DNA of 36,717 bases from Rheinheimera sp. 1928-s (GCF_029269265.1 NZ_JARIXP010000005.1:158454-195170); one strand, 5' to 3'; positions 15,781 to 24,750 are shown, numbered from the stretch's first letter. The notes: generated from the letters alone by a model not told the origin. Translations and numbers: made by a program.

Positions 15781-17844
15781 ATGCGTTGGCAAATTGAAGG
15801 TTTTATTTTTTGTGATCAGCAACAGTCGTTAACCCATAATGCCAAAGTGCAGCAGTTAGAACCGATCCTTGTTGAATTACTGTCCTATTTTTGCAACCAC
15901 CCAGATAGAATCATCAGCAGGGATGAACTGGTGGAAGTAGTATGGCTAGGTCGCACAGTAACCGATAGTGCAGTGAACAGAGCCATCACCAAGTTGAGGC
16001 GATGTCTTGGTGATGATCCAAAAGTCCCCCGCTTTATCGCAACTTTTCCTAAAAAAGGTTACAAGTTTATTGCATCAGCCGATAAATCTATGTCGGATCA
16101 ACCAAATAGCCTGCTGCAAAAGCAAAGCTCTGAGCAAACAACCACCCCCAATTCCAAAGGGCATCCCAGACAGGCTTTTTATATCGTCCTTGCCATCATC
16201 AGTGTTTTTATTGTGTTGTTCTGGTTTAAACCAAACAGCGATACCTCAACGCTATTAACTATGGCAAAACCCCTCACCCGCTCCGGTGGTCAAGAATGGC
16301 AGCCACGAATTTCTCCTGATCAGCAGTACCTGACCTATACAGCAATTGTTGCCAACAAAATGCAACTGTTTATCAAACAGCTATCTGATGGAAGCACGGT
16401 AGAAGTGATGTACTCAGACGACCCACAAGCCTGGGTTGGGCCTGCCAGTTGGAACTCAAGCGGTAATAAGTTGGTTTACCTGGTCGCAACCAAGGATTAC
16501 TGCCGCTATTACATCAGGTCCTTTGCAGCGATGAAGATTGGCGAACCGCAGCTGATCCACAATTGTCCTGCAGGTAGCTACGGAAAAATCGCGTTTTCAC
16601 ATTCAGATGATTTTTTAATTTTTACCGAACGCACCGCAACTGATTCGCCCTATGTGTTATTTGGATTTGACCTGACCACAGGCCAGAAGCGCAGACTTAA
16701 CCAGCCTGCTTTGATACTGGGCGGCAATGCCTCTTTTGATTTGCATCCGACCCAAAACAAGTTGCTTGTATCCTCTGTAGACGAACAAATGTGGGAGGGG
16801 TTTTATGCCATTAACCTTGATACAGATGAACTGAAACTATTGTTTAAGCTCGATAGCTATATCTGTTGCGGTATTTGGGATCACTCAGGCAAACGTGTGG
16901 TATTGATGGGCGAACACCCAGCGGTGCAACTTATTAGCTACGATTTGCAAGGGAAAGACAGGCAGGTACTTTATGCTGGGTCTCAGCAATTATATGCGCC
17001 GGAACGACACGCCAACGGAAGAGATTATTTGTTTCCGGCAGGCAGAAACAATCTTGATATCAATTTTTACAGCTTTACCTCACGCGATATAACGCAGATC
17101 ACCACTACATCTGTGGATGACAGGTTGGCAGTCGTTAGCCCCCAACAAGATAAAGTAGCCTACATAGGGCTAGCAACTGGCACAGAAGAAATATGGATAG
17201 CAGATAGCTATGGATCAAATCAACGCCAGTTGACCAGATTTAATGATCAACGACACTATCTGGATTTAAAGTGGTCGACAAATGGAGCAACCCTTGCTGG
17301 ATTAACTTTAAACGAAATCCATTTGATTGATATGAACACAAACCAGAGCCGTGTGCTGACAATACCTCAGACGGAGATACGCGCTCTATCTTTTAAAGAT
17401 GAGCACACTATTTATTACAGTGTTAAACAAGACGGCCAGTGGTTAGTAAAACAATACAACACACTCACTGATCAAGTCTCAGGTATGGATCACAAATGGC
17501 AGTATGTCCGATTTGATGCCGATGCAGCTAATACCTTGTGGGTCGATCAGCAAAACAATTTGTACACAGGTGCCGCTGCTGAGCCAGCGGAAACGTTTCA
17601 GCTTCACAAGCCAGAGATCATGACAGGTCGGAATTTTAATGTCAGAAAACTGGGGAAGTATTGGTATTGGCAACAGTGGGACAACGACAGGTATCAGCTA
17701 TATAAAATGGGACCAGAACACAAACAGCCTGCCCCTGTGGTGCGCTCCGATAGTCCGCATTTTGATCTGTCTGCACAAGGTATTTATTATCACAGTGCAG
17801 AACGAAGAGACACAGATGTATTTCAGACGGTTACGATGAAGTAG
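15781..17844 (+). CDS. CadC-like membrane regulator with TolB/PD40 beta-propeller
   Basis: A 687-residue one-component regulator. Residues 1-97 form an OmpR/PhoB-type winged helix (RIISRDELVEVVW, TDSAVNRAITKLRRCLGDD, PRFIATFPKKGYKF). A low-complexity linker (100-130) leads to one transmembrane segment (132-149, FYIVLAIISVFIVLFWF). The periplasmic part has repeated beta-propeller blades of the PD40/TolB kind, such as SGGQEWQPRISPDQQYLTYTA and AVVSPQQDKVAYIG. It should sense something in the periplasm and act on DNA at the membrane. The ATG follows GGAAGG by 10 nt. It is divergent from the beta-lactamase-like hydrolase gene, its likely target. Confidence 0.87.
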   Translation: MRWQIEGFIFCDQQQSLTHNAKVQQLEPILVELLSYFCNHPDRIISRDELVEVVWLGRTVTDSAVNRAITKLRRCLGDDPKVPRFIATFPKKGYKFIASADKSMSDQPNSLLQKQSSEQTTTPNSKGHPRQAFYIVLAIISVFIVLFWFKPNSDTSTLLTMAKPLTRSGGQEWQPRISPDQQYLTYTAIVANKMQLFIKQLSDGSTVEVMYSDDPQAWVGPASWNSSGNKLVYLVATKDYCRYYIRSFAAMKIGEPQLIHNCPAGSYGKIAFSHSDDFLIFTERTATDSPYVLFGFDLTTGQKRRLNQPALILGGNASFDLHPTQNKLLVSSVDEQMWEGFYAINLDTDELKLLFKLDSYICCGIWDHSGKRVVLMGEHPAVQLISYDLQGKDRQVLYAGSQQLYAPERHANGRDYLFPAGRNNLDINFYSFTSRDITQITTTSVDDRLAVVSPQQDKVAYIGLATGTEEIWIADSYGSNQRQLTRFNDQRHYLDLKWSTNGATLAGLTLNEIHLIDMNTNQSRVLTIPQTEIRALSFKDEHTIYYSVKQDGQWLVKQYNTLTDQVSGMDHKWQYVRFDADAANTLWVDQQNNLYTGAAAEPAETFQLHKPEIMTGRNFNVRKLGKYWYWQQWDNDRYQLYKMGPEHKQPAPVVRSDSPHFDLSAQGIYYHSAERRDTDVFQTVTMK

Positions 17845-17919
17845 TGATGAGCAAAATGCTGGAACTGCGAAAAAAGCCAAAGCTTAAAGTTGTATTTTGC
17901 TGCAGTTATGTAGTTCAGA

Positions 17920-17945
17920 GGCGTCCCATATGGGCGCCCGTTTTT
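17920..17945 (+). terminator. Rho-independent terminator after the CadC-like gene
   Basis: GGCGTCC pairs with GGGCGCC (one G-T pair) around a short AT-rich loop, followed by CGTTTTT. Same design as the terminators at 14025 and 20388. Confidence 0.8.
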
Positions 17946-18054
17946 ACGCTGCAAGTCAGCTGCAGAAATCCCCCAGAAACGCCCAACGCGACTATTTTTC
18001 AAACCCAGCTATTGATCAAATAAGGTAAAGCTATTAAACGGATTCGTAACAGCT

Positions 18055-18083
18055 TTGACGTTCCGTTATGTCGAAAATTTATA
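18055..18083 (+). promoter_or_regulatory. Sigma-70-like promoter for the GH43 gene
   Basis: TTGACG (18055-18060) and TTTATA (18078-18083) are spaced by 17 bp, close to consensus. They lie 45 bp upstream of the GH43 start and just after a terminator. Confidence 0.5.
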
Positions 18084-18128
18084 CACACTGTGCCTTATCC
18101 CATTATTGTGGCTTAAGGATACGCTTCA

Positions 18129-19253
18129 ATGTTTACCGTTAAAACCTTCATTACAAATAGAAAACCCTTAGCGCAGCTGTGCCTGGCTTTATCTTTTTCA
18201 GGGATCCTGGCCTGCGGCACGGCACGGGCAGAGACAGCGCCCTCCCGCTTCGACAACCCTATTATTAAATACGATACCAAAGACCCAACCAATAAAGTGG
18301 GCGAACTGATCTACACTGCAGATCCGGCCGCTTTGGTACTTGATGACACTTTATATTTGTACAGCACGCACGATGAGGCGTTGCCGGATGGCAAAGATTA
18401 TCGGATGTACGACTACCGGCTTTGGACCAGTAAAGACTTAGTGACCTGGCAAAACAAAGGCGCAGTCTTTCGTTACTCTGACTTTATCTGGGCCAGAGGA
18501 GACCAAAAAACTGGCAACGCTTACGCCCACCACGTGATCCACCGTAAAGATCAGTCAGGCAAGTCCAAATATTATTTTTATGCCGCAGTGGAAGGTGGCC
18601 AAACCGAAGGAAAATTTGGTTTTTCTATTGGCGTGGCCGTATCAGATAGCCCTGAAGGCCCATTTAAAGACGCACGCGGTATGCCAATGATTTTGCTGGA
18701 AGATACCGCAAAGGACAAAGATCACACCTGGCGCAATATAGACCCAGCCGTCTTTATTGATGACGATGGCAAAGCCTACCTGTATTGGGGCAATCAGCAG
18801 TTGTGGTGGGTTGAGCTTGAAGCCGATTTAGTGCATTTGAAAGGCGAAAGCTACAGCCTGGATGCCCAAGGCAAGATGCAAAACCGCGATACCAGCAAGG
18901 TGAAAATCCATGCTGTCGATACTTTGCCTAATTTCGAGGAAGGCCCTTACCTGTCCAAGCACAACGGCATCTATTATTTGGTCTATGCGGCGGGTTTTCC
19001 GGAGAGCCTGGCTTATGCCACCAGCTCATCCGCCACAGGCCCCTGGAAGTACCAGGGCATCATTATGGAACCTCTGCCTAACACCACCACCATCCACCCG
19101 GCGATGTTTGATTTTAAAGGCAACACCTATCTCGCCTATCACAGCGCTGACCTGCCGGGAGGAGGTAATTACCGCCGTTCAGTTAGCCTCGACAGAGTCT
19201 ATTTCAATAAAGACGGCACTATTAAACCCATAGTGAGAACGTCCAAAAAATAG
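18129..19253 (+). CDS. GH43-family glycoside hydrolase, secreted
   Basis: A 374-residue enzyme of the five-bladed beta-propeller family GH43, which removes arabinofuranosyl or xylosyl residues from hemicellulose or pectin side chains. A signal peptide ends near AETAPS (30-38); an ACG sequence could alternatively be read as a weak lipobox. The three catalytic acids fit at D65 (TADPAAL, base), D205 (NIDPAVF, pKa modulator) and E271 (FEEGPYL, acid). Exact specificity within GH43 cannot be read from sequence alone. The C-terminal codons run into a 20-bp tandem repeat, which supplies the TAG stop. It heads the polysaccharide locus running to 23688. Confidence 0.9.
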   Translation: MFTVKTFITNRKPLAQLCLALSFSGILACGTARAETAPSRFDNPIIKYDTKDPTNKVGELIYTADPAALVLDDTLYLYSTHDEALPDGKDYRMYDYRLWTSKDLVTWQNKGAVFRYSDFIWARGDQKTGNAYAHHVIHRKDQSGKSKYYFYAAVEGGQTEGKFGFSIGVAVSDSPEGPFKDARGMPMILLEDTAKDKDHTWRNIDPAVFIDDDGKAYLYWGNQQLWWVELEADLVHLKGESYSLDAQGKMQNRDTSKVKIHAVDTLPNFEEGPYLSKHNGIYYLVYAAGFPESLAYATSSSATGPWKYQGIIMEPLPNTTTIHPAMFDFKGNTYLAYHSADLPGGGNYRRSVSLDRVYFNKDGTIKPIVRTSKK

Positions 19254-19330
19254 TGCGAACGTCTAAGAGATAGCCCGGACGTCTAAGAGATCGCCCGGAC
19301 TTCAAAGAAATAGCCAGAACCATCTGTTTA
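19231..19330 (+). repeat. 20-bp tandem repeat array at the 3' end of the GH43 gene
   Basis: Units begin at 19231, 19251, 19271, 19291 and 19311 (the last only partly conserved), with exact 20-bp spacing. Units two and three share 17 of 20 bases; the consensus is about TAGYSCGRACGTCTAAGAGA. The first unit encodes the last residues of the GH43 protein and the second supplies its stop codon. Confidence 0.85.
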
Positions 19331-19360
19331 TTCAAAAGACACAACAAGGAAAGGAATGAG

Positions 19361-20332
19361 ATGAAAACCAACTTTATAAATCGCAGCTCCTCACACTTTA
19401 ACCTGTTCAGGCAGAGCCTGTTGCTGGCCGCATGTTTATGGACGGCACAAACGGTGGCGCAGGCCAACGATGTGATGACGCCAATAGCAGCACCCGATCA
19501 AAGCAATGCGATAGAACTTGGCACAGGCCCACTGCCGGATGCTAAAGCGCAAGAATCATGGCATTCGCAGTATGGCAGCAGATTTGCGCGTAACGTCACT
19601 GTCGCTACCCTGACACCTTTTCTGCCCGATGCAAATATAGCCAGCGGTGCTGCTGTAATAGTTGCGCCTGGTGGCGGTTTTCGCACCTTGTCGATGGACA
19701 ACGAAGGCTGGGATGTAGCACGCGCTTTGGCGAAGCAAGGCATTGCCGCCTTTGTGCTGAAATACAGATTAAACCAAACACCAGCCGATATGGCGGCCTT
19801 TCAACAAGAAATGGCGCAGATGTTTTCTGGTACTGCCCGTCGCCCGCCCCGCCCTGATCCGGCCGAAATGGCGACTCGCCTGGCACCGCAGCTTGAAGAC
19901 TCAAGCGCAGCCTTTGCACTTATTCGCAAACGCGCCACCGAATGGAAAATCGATCCGGACCGTATTGGCATGATAGGTTTTTCAGCCGGTGCCATGCTGA
20001 CTATGGCAACAACGCTGGTAGGTAAAGAGTCAGGTAAAGACGCTAAGCCAGCCTTTATTGCCAATATCTACGGTCCCTTGGCTGAAGTCACAGTGCCAGC
20101 CGATGCGCCGCCGCTATTTGTTGCACTCGCCGCAGACGATCCTTTTTTCGCCAATGGTGACTTTGGTTTGATCAAAAGCTGGCATCTCGCCAAGAAGCCG
20201 GTTGAGTTTCACTTTTATGAGCAAGGCGGTCACGGCTTTGGCATGTACCCCAAAGACACTACAAGCACAGGCTGGTTCAATGCTTTTAGTAGCTGGCTAA
20301 AGATGCACGGCATGATGAAGCCTAAAGCCTAA
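19361..20332 (+). CDS. Secreted alpha/beta hydrolase, acetyl-esterase-like
   Basis: A 323-residue exported enzyme with a long N-region and a signal peptide ending near AQAND (33-37). The oxyanion motif APGGGF is at 102-107 and the nucleophile elbow GFSAG at 206-210, with Ser208. Asp259 or 260 (AADDPFF) and His291 (GGHGFGMY) complete the triad. This pattern matches the BD-FAE/acetyl xylan esterase-like branch of the clan. An insert near 150-175 rich in Pro and Arg (TARRPPRPDPAEM) is typical of that branch. Deacetylation of xylan or other sugar esters fits the GH43 neighbour, but the substrate is inferred. A terminator follows at 20388. Confidence 0.85.
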   Translation: MKTNFINRSSSHFNLFRQSLLLAACLWTAQTVAQANDVMTPIAAPDQSNAIELGTGPLPDAKAQESWHSQYGSRFARNVTVATLTPFLPDANIASGAAVIVAPGGGFRTLSMDNEGWDVARALAKQGIAAFVLKYRLNQTPADMAAFQQEMAQMFSGTARRPPRPDPAEMATRLAPQLEDSSAAFALIRKRATEWKIDPDRIGMIGFSAGAMLTMATTLVGKESGKDAKPAFIANIYGPLAEVTVPADAPPLFVALAADDPFFANGDFGLIKSWHLAKKPVEFHFYEQGGHGFGMYPKDTTSTGWFNAFSSWLKMHGMMKPKA

Positions 20333-20387
20333 AAGCCAGACGACTAATCTGGCCGCCTCTTGTGGATTCACGAAGTCGTTACTCTAA

Positions 20388-20413
20388 GGGCGTCCCTTTT
20401 GGGCGCCCGTTTT
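20388..20413 (+). terminator. Rho-independent terminator after the esterase-like gene
   Basis: GGGCGTCCC (20388-20396), loop TTTT, GGGCGCCC (20401-20408), then GTTTT. One G-T pair. It separates the GH43/esterase unit from the next genes. Confidence 0.85.
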
Positions 20414-20491
20414 CAGATGCTCTGCCAGGCTCCTCAATAAATCCGCGTCATATGGGGCCGCTGTAAATCAACCAATCAAGAGACATTCATC

Positions 20492-21675
20492 ATGGGAACT
20501 ATAAAAACCACAGTTTTAGGCGGGCTATTCATTTTCACCCCTCTTTCTCACGCCGATTTTATTGACGACTTTACGACTAAATCAGTAGCGGGCTGGCAAA
20601 CCTTGACCGGTGATGGCAATGCGCAGTTGAAACTTTTACCCATGGATGGTTTTGCTCGTATGCACATCGATGCAACGAAAGATCAACACAATATTTATTG
20701 GACCATTATCAAACGCGATATTGCCAAGTCCCTGGATATGGAAAAGCTGAAAAGCCCAGATTACGAATTACGCGTAGAAGCTCGCGTACGCCCCAGCCAT
20801 TCGCCGCGCCGGGTTAATTTTATGATCAATACACAGCGCACCACGGATTATCACGAGCACTTACGTGAGTATGATCTGGGGCAAACGTCTGAGTGGCAAG
20901 TGATCAGTATGACGACGCGCAACCTGGATGCTGCTCCTGGTGATCAAGTGAATATCCAACTTGGAGTGACCGATTGGGGCCCAGACCAATACTACTTAGA
21001 TGTGGATTATTTTCGCGCTGAAGTGGTTCAAGTGAAAAATGCAAAACCCGATCTAGGCGAACCTCTTGTTTATCATCCTCCTATCCCTGCACTTGAAAGC
21101 TTCACACAGCATCTGAAGGTAAAACAGGATGCAAGCATTAACTCGGCATTCCCTTTAGTGAATTTCAATAACTGGACATCCGACAATGCCCGGGTTTTCA
21201 CTGTGAGCGCGGGGCAATACCCTTTGCTGCGCTGGGACTTACAAAGCTTTCGTGGCCAAAAAGCCAATGCTGCGGGTGTATTGGAGCTAACCACGCAGTC
21301 GGTGCAAAAGGTGGCGACTACGTAGGCGCTTTGGGTGAAGATTTTGGTATCGAGTTCGATAAGGTGCGGCTGTTTGAAATTTTCGGCGGCGATGCAAACT
21401 GGCAACAACAGACCGTCACCTTCGCAAACTTTACCCAGGGAAAAGATCTGCAATCGACCATCAACGGCCAAATGATTTTTGATACAGAGGTTGCTCAAGC
21501 TCAAGGTAAAACCCTGGTGACTATTCCCCGCCCGGTATTGCAACGCCTACTCGATGGCACCACGCGTGGAATTTTGCTGCAACCTCTAGGTGCGCTTGAA
21601 GTGTCGTTCTACGACTCTGAGCACGGCGATGGCAGCCAAGCCCCCAGATTACATTTCAGCACTGCTGCTCAGTAA
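20492..21675 (+). pseudogene. Frameshifted secreted carbohydrate-binding-like protein
   Basis: The reading frame from 20492 has a signal peptide (ending near SHADF) and continues to a premature TAG at 21323-21325 (277 aa). The same protein continues in another frame: ...GGDYVGALGEDFGIEFDKVRLFEIF... to 21675. One extra A in the A-run at 21306-21309 would join the frames into about 394 residues. The N-terminal half looks like a jelly-roll sugar-binding module (FIDDFTTKSVAGWQTLTGDG, YYLDVDYFRAEV). The C-terminal half resembles DNRLRE/CBM96-like modules (LLRWDLQSFRGQ, then a long beta-rich stretch). Function is presumed sugar binding or lyase-associated and is not proven. Real decay and a sequencing error are both possible. 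Confidence 0.7.
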
Positions 21676-21744
21676 CCCGTCAATGCGAGCTCACACTTGT
21701 ATCTGCCAGCATACTGCAAAACCTTATTTATCAAGAGGTGAAGA

Positions 21745-23688
21745 ATGAATCCATCTTTTAAACAGCTCTCCATACTTTGGTTGCTCCTGCTAGGCGCTGC
21801 AATGGGCCTTATCAGTTGTGTCGCGCCATCAACTCAAAACGCGCAGCAAAATCAAATCTATACCTGGCAGATGCAAGAGATTGTGCTGCATGCAGAAAAG
21901 TCGTACCAAAATTATTACACCGATGTAGATATGTGGGTTCAACTAAAAGGGCCAGGCTTTGATAAACGCGTCTATGGGTTCTGGGATGGCGACAAGCGCT
22001 TTGTCGTGCGTGTGGTGGCCACCAAGTCGGGCGAATGGACATGGCAAAGTGCATCCAACCATCCTGATGATCCTGGTTTGAATGGTCACACAGGTTCCTT
22101 CACGGCCATTGAATGGTCTGCTGCTGAAAAAAAGCAGAACCCTAACCGGCAAGGTTTTGTCCGTGTCTCACAAAATGGCCGCGCCCTTGAATATGCCGAT
22201 GGCACGCCCTTCTTTATGGTAGGTGACACTTGGCTGGCAGGCACAACCTGGCGCTTGCCGTTTCGTAATGCGCCCACCTCAGATAATTACCAACCAGGCC
22301 CAGGCATTGGTTTTGAAGATGCAGTGGCTTTTCGCAAGAAGCAGGGCTTTAACTCTGTCAGTATGATCGCCGCTTTTCCCAATTGGGATGCCGATTTAAA
22401 CCCCAGTACCCATGCAGATGAAAATGGCATTTACTTGCGAAATGCGTGGGAAAAATTTGGTTACGACGTTGCGAGCGGAACAGGTACTGATGCATCGGGC
22501 GGCGTCAGTTATTGGGGTTCATTCACCGCAAAAAGTATGCGCGATGAATACGGCCACTTGCCATTCGCCATGTCTGCCGAGCATAAAGATGTGTCAGATT
22601 TTACCCGCATCAACCCGGCCTATTTCAAAAGCCTCGATCGCAAAATGGATTATTTGTCGCAACAGGGCTTTGTGCCGCTGCTGGAAACTGTGCGGCGCGA
22701 TGTGGGACCTTCATGGCATGCCTATTTTGATTTCAATGAAACTTTTGCCCGTTACACTCAGTATTTAATTGCGCGTTATGGTGCCACCAATATCGTCTTT
22801 AGCGGTATTCATTTAGATTGGATCCCACAAGATTTCAGCCTGAGTGCTGCACAATTTAATGAAGCCCTGACCTATCACTTAAAAAAATATGGCCCACCGC
22901 CCTTTAGCCAACCTGTGACTGTGCTTATTGATCGCTCTACCTATGAAGCCTTTGGTCATGCTGAGCAAGTGCCCTGGCTTAACATGCACAGCGTGGGCAA
23001 CAAACCGCGCGATCATCGCGTAAGTTCCGCATTAGAAACCCAATTCAAACTGACGCCAGCCTATCCAACTATTAATTTCGAGCCCTATTACACCGGCTGG
23101 CTGCACGAGATCAACAAACCCGCAGGCGAAGAACCGCCGTCAAATTCTGCACGGGATAATTATTTTGCACGCGCACAAATGTATGGCTCTGTGCTTTCGG
23201 GCGGCTTGTCTGGTCATGTTCACGGCACAGCTGCCTATGACCTGACCTCGACAGGAGAACCCGCAGGTGCGAGGCCGCATATCTGGGATGCATTGAATTA
23301 CCAATCCGCCACCTACATGCAGCATCTGCAGGCCTTTGTGCTGTCGGAAGGCCGCCGCTATCAGGATTTATTGTTAGCGTCAGATCAGATGTCTGTGCGC
23401 AAAGCGCCGGGCAGCCCAGAGGATGGGCTCGATGGTTGGTCTTATATGATGCGCACAGCGGAAAAAGATTTCGCGCTGCTTTATTTTGAAAATAAAGCTG
23501 TCCTGCCAAAGTTAAAAGGCTTCACTCCAGGTAAAACCTATACCCTGAAATGGTTTGATCCAATCAATGGTCAATGGCAAAAATCGGTTTCGATGACTGC
23601 GGATAGTGAAGGCACCTTAGCCATGCCGAACTTTCCGTACAATGAACAAATCGCCAGCCGCGATTGGGCAGCAAAAATCACGCGTTAA
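21745..23688 (+). CDS. DUF5060/DUF4038 glycosidase-like lipoprotein (apiosidase-like)
   Basis: A 647-residue lipoprotein with lipobox LISC (C25). A DUF5060 beta-sandwich spans about 38-125 (EIVLHAEKSYQNYYTDVDMWVQLKGPGF, here shown only as a region). A DUF4038 TIM barrel, the apiosidase-like fold of family GH140, spans about 140-500. Barrel landmarks are FMVGDTWLAGTTWRL, FNSVSMIAAFPNWD, YLIARYGATNIVFSG and a candidate catalytic Glu in TINFEPYYTGW. A C-terminal collagen-binding-like sandwich ends the protein. Known relatives cleave pectin or hemicellulose side chains. The substrate here is unknown, but the setting beside GH43 and an esterase fits plant cell-wall saccharides. Confidence 0.83.
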   Translation: MNPSFKQLSILWLLLLGAAMGLISCVAPSTQNAQQNQIYTWQMQEIVLHAEKSYQNYYTDVDMWVQLKGPGFDKRVYGFWDGDKRFVVRVVATKSGEWTWQSASNHPDDPGLNGHTGSFTAIEWSAAEKKQNPNRQGFVRVSQNGRALEYADGTPFFMVGDTWLAGTTWRLPFRNAPTSDNYQPGPGIGFEDAVAFRKKQGFNSVSMIAAFPNWDADLNPSTHADENGIYLRNAWEKFGYDVASGTGTDASGGVSYWGSFTAKSMRDEYGHLPFAMSAEHKDVSDFTRINPAYFKSLDRKMDYLSQQGFVPLLETVRRDVGPSWHAYFDFNETFARYTQYLIARYGATNIVFSGIHLDWIPQDFSLSAAQFNEALTYHLKKYGPPPFSQPVTVLIDRSTYEAFGHAEQVPWLNMHSVGNKPRDHRVSSALETQFKLTPAYPTINFEPYYTGWLHEINKPAGEEPPSNSARDNYFARAQMYGSVLSGGLSGHVHGTAAYDLTSTGEPAGARPHIWDALNYQSATYMQHLQAFVLSEGRRYQDLLLASDQMSVRKAPGSPEDGLDGWSYMMRTAEKDFALLYFENKAVLPKLKGFTPGKTYTLKWFDPINGQWQKSVSMTADSEGTLAMPNFPYNEQIASRDWAAKITR

Positions 23689-23922
23689 ACGGATGCACAG
23701 CACCAGCCAGCGCTTAAAGGCGCCGCTGCTGGGCGTGCGTTTTATCGGCAGTGGCTCTGAGTAAGCCTATGGCTCACTCAGAGTTTCAATCTCAATGTCG
23801 CCATGGATACTGACGATCGTTTTACGGCTTTTACCTATACGGGAGCTGCCGATATCTTTACCGACCACATCATAATTGGCAGAACCAAGTTGTGGCTCGA
23901 GCTGGCTTCAAACGCACAGATC
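23689..23922. other. Intergenic region between converging genes, with a hairpin
   Basis: The gap contains CTCTGAGT/ACTCAGAG arms (23755-23783, inner GCC/GGC pairing) followed by TTTC, a possible weak bidirectional terminator. A second weak GC stem lies near 23718-23745. No gene is supported; a short plus-strand ORF at 23803-24063 runs antisense to the MipA-like gene. Confidence 0.5.
23755..23783. terminator. Hairpin between DUF4038 and MipA-like genes
   Basis: An 8-bp perfect stem with an additional inner 3-bp stem. A short T-run follows on the plus strand, so termination of the DUF4038 transcript is plausible but weak. Confidence 0.45.
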
Positions 23923-24750
23923 CTAAAAGAGGTAAATAAAGCCGATGCCTATTTCAGCCTCATAGTTACTGCGAGCTATTGGGCTATCCCGAACCTCACT
24001 ACTAAAGTACTCAAAAAGTGCTTCGCCATAAATCTGCCAATTCTGATGGACGTAATGGCGTAAGTTGTAATCTATTCCTATTGAGCGTAATCCACCACTC
24101 AGCCTGGTTTCATTTAAACCGGATAGAGTCGCTTGGGCTGAGTCTATGCCGAAACCTTTGTTGGCGTATTCGCTGTCGTGAACAACCACAACAAAGTTAA
24201 GTTCAGAACCTGTGCCGTCGATTTGGTCGCCGAAGCGGCGCCCTACTCCAAATAAACCAAGGTTTCCATCACCACCTGTCACGACACGGCCAACCAGCCA
24301 ATAGCGCCAATCGGAATCGAAAGCGCGACGCGCTTGCAGCACCAGTTCAGCGCCCTCATCTTGCTCACCGAGCCCAAACAACCTACCGTCGTCGGAATCA
24401 CTTTCTTTACGTCCCTCATCGAAGCCTACGAGTGCCTCGAGCAACCAAGTGTTAGCACGAACACCACGCCAGCCGAGAGCTTCACCGGCAAAAAAGAAAA
24501 CATCGTCACCACTACGCCATTGCAATGCTCCAGCGGGTTGGATCTCTAACCCAAATTCGTCTGACCCTTCGTAGGCTGTTTCATATTCAACACCTAAGCC
24601 AAGTCCTAAGCTCCAGCCATCCTCGCCTCTTGAGAAGTCGTCAACCGACGGCAAAGGGACCAGCGCTTTTGCAGTTTCCTGCGCCAGTGCTGCTGGAAAG
24701 AGAAAGCTATGGATGAAAATGATGAACAATAAGTAGTTAAGTTTTTTCAT
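23923..24750 (-). CDS. MipA/OmpV family outer-membrane protein
   Basis: A 275-residue predicted outer-membrane beta-barrel. A signal peptide ends near LAQETAKA (24-31). Alternating hydrophobic strands follow, such as WSLGLGLGVEYETAYEGSD, ELNFVVVVHDSEYA and YEAEIGIGFIYLF, with a terminal Phe as the barrel assembly signal. MipA/OmpV proteins have been linked to murein-synthesis scaffolding and to osmotic or antibiotic responses; the substrate is unclear. It is divergent from the TonB-receptor/two-component operon across 560 bp and may be regulated by that system. An imperfect inverted repeat lies 44 bp upstream of its start. Confidence 0.83.
   Translation of the reverse strand: MKKLNYLLFIIFIHSFLFPAALAQETAKALVPLPSVDDFSRGEDGWSLGLGLGVEYETAYEGSDEFGLEIQPAGALQWRSGDDVFFFAGEALGWRGVRANTWLLEALVGFDEGRKESDSDDGRLFGLGEQDEGAELVLQARRAFDSDWRYWLVGRVVTGGDGNLGLFGVGRRFGDQIDGTGSELNFVVVVHDSEYANKGFGIDSAQATLSGLNETRLSGGLRSIGIDYNLRHYVHQNWQIYGEALFEYFSSEVRDSPIARSNYEAEIGIGFIYLF

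Larger units (their letters stand above)
17845..18128 (+). other. Intergenic region with a DUF885-tail fragment, terminator and promoter
   Basis: The gap holds a degenerate copy of the DUF885 gene 3' region: 17853-17869 is identical to 13839-13855, followed by a shared AAAAAGCCAAA after loss of two bases. A terminator (17920-17945) and a sigma-70-like promoter (18055-18083) for the GH43 gene follow. No gene is seen. Confidence 0.6.

Noticed and set aside
19231-19330. CRISPR array
   Set aside because: The units are contiguous 20-bp repeats without unique spacers, so they are a tandem repeat.
21300-21325. Programmed -1 frameshift
   Set aside because: CAA AAG G in the zero frame is not an X XXY YYZ slippery site, and no clear downstream stimulatory structure was recognised. 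A one-base deletion is simpler.
23803-24063. 86-codon plus-strand ORF
   Set aside because: Its second half lies antisense to the MipA-like gene, and it has no recognisable domain or ribosome site.
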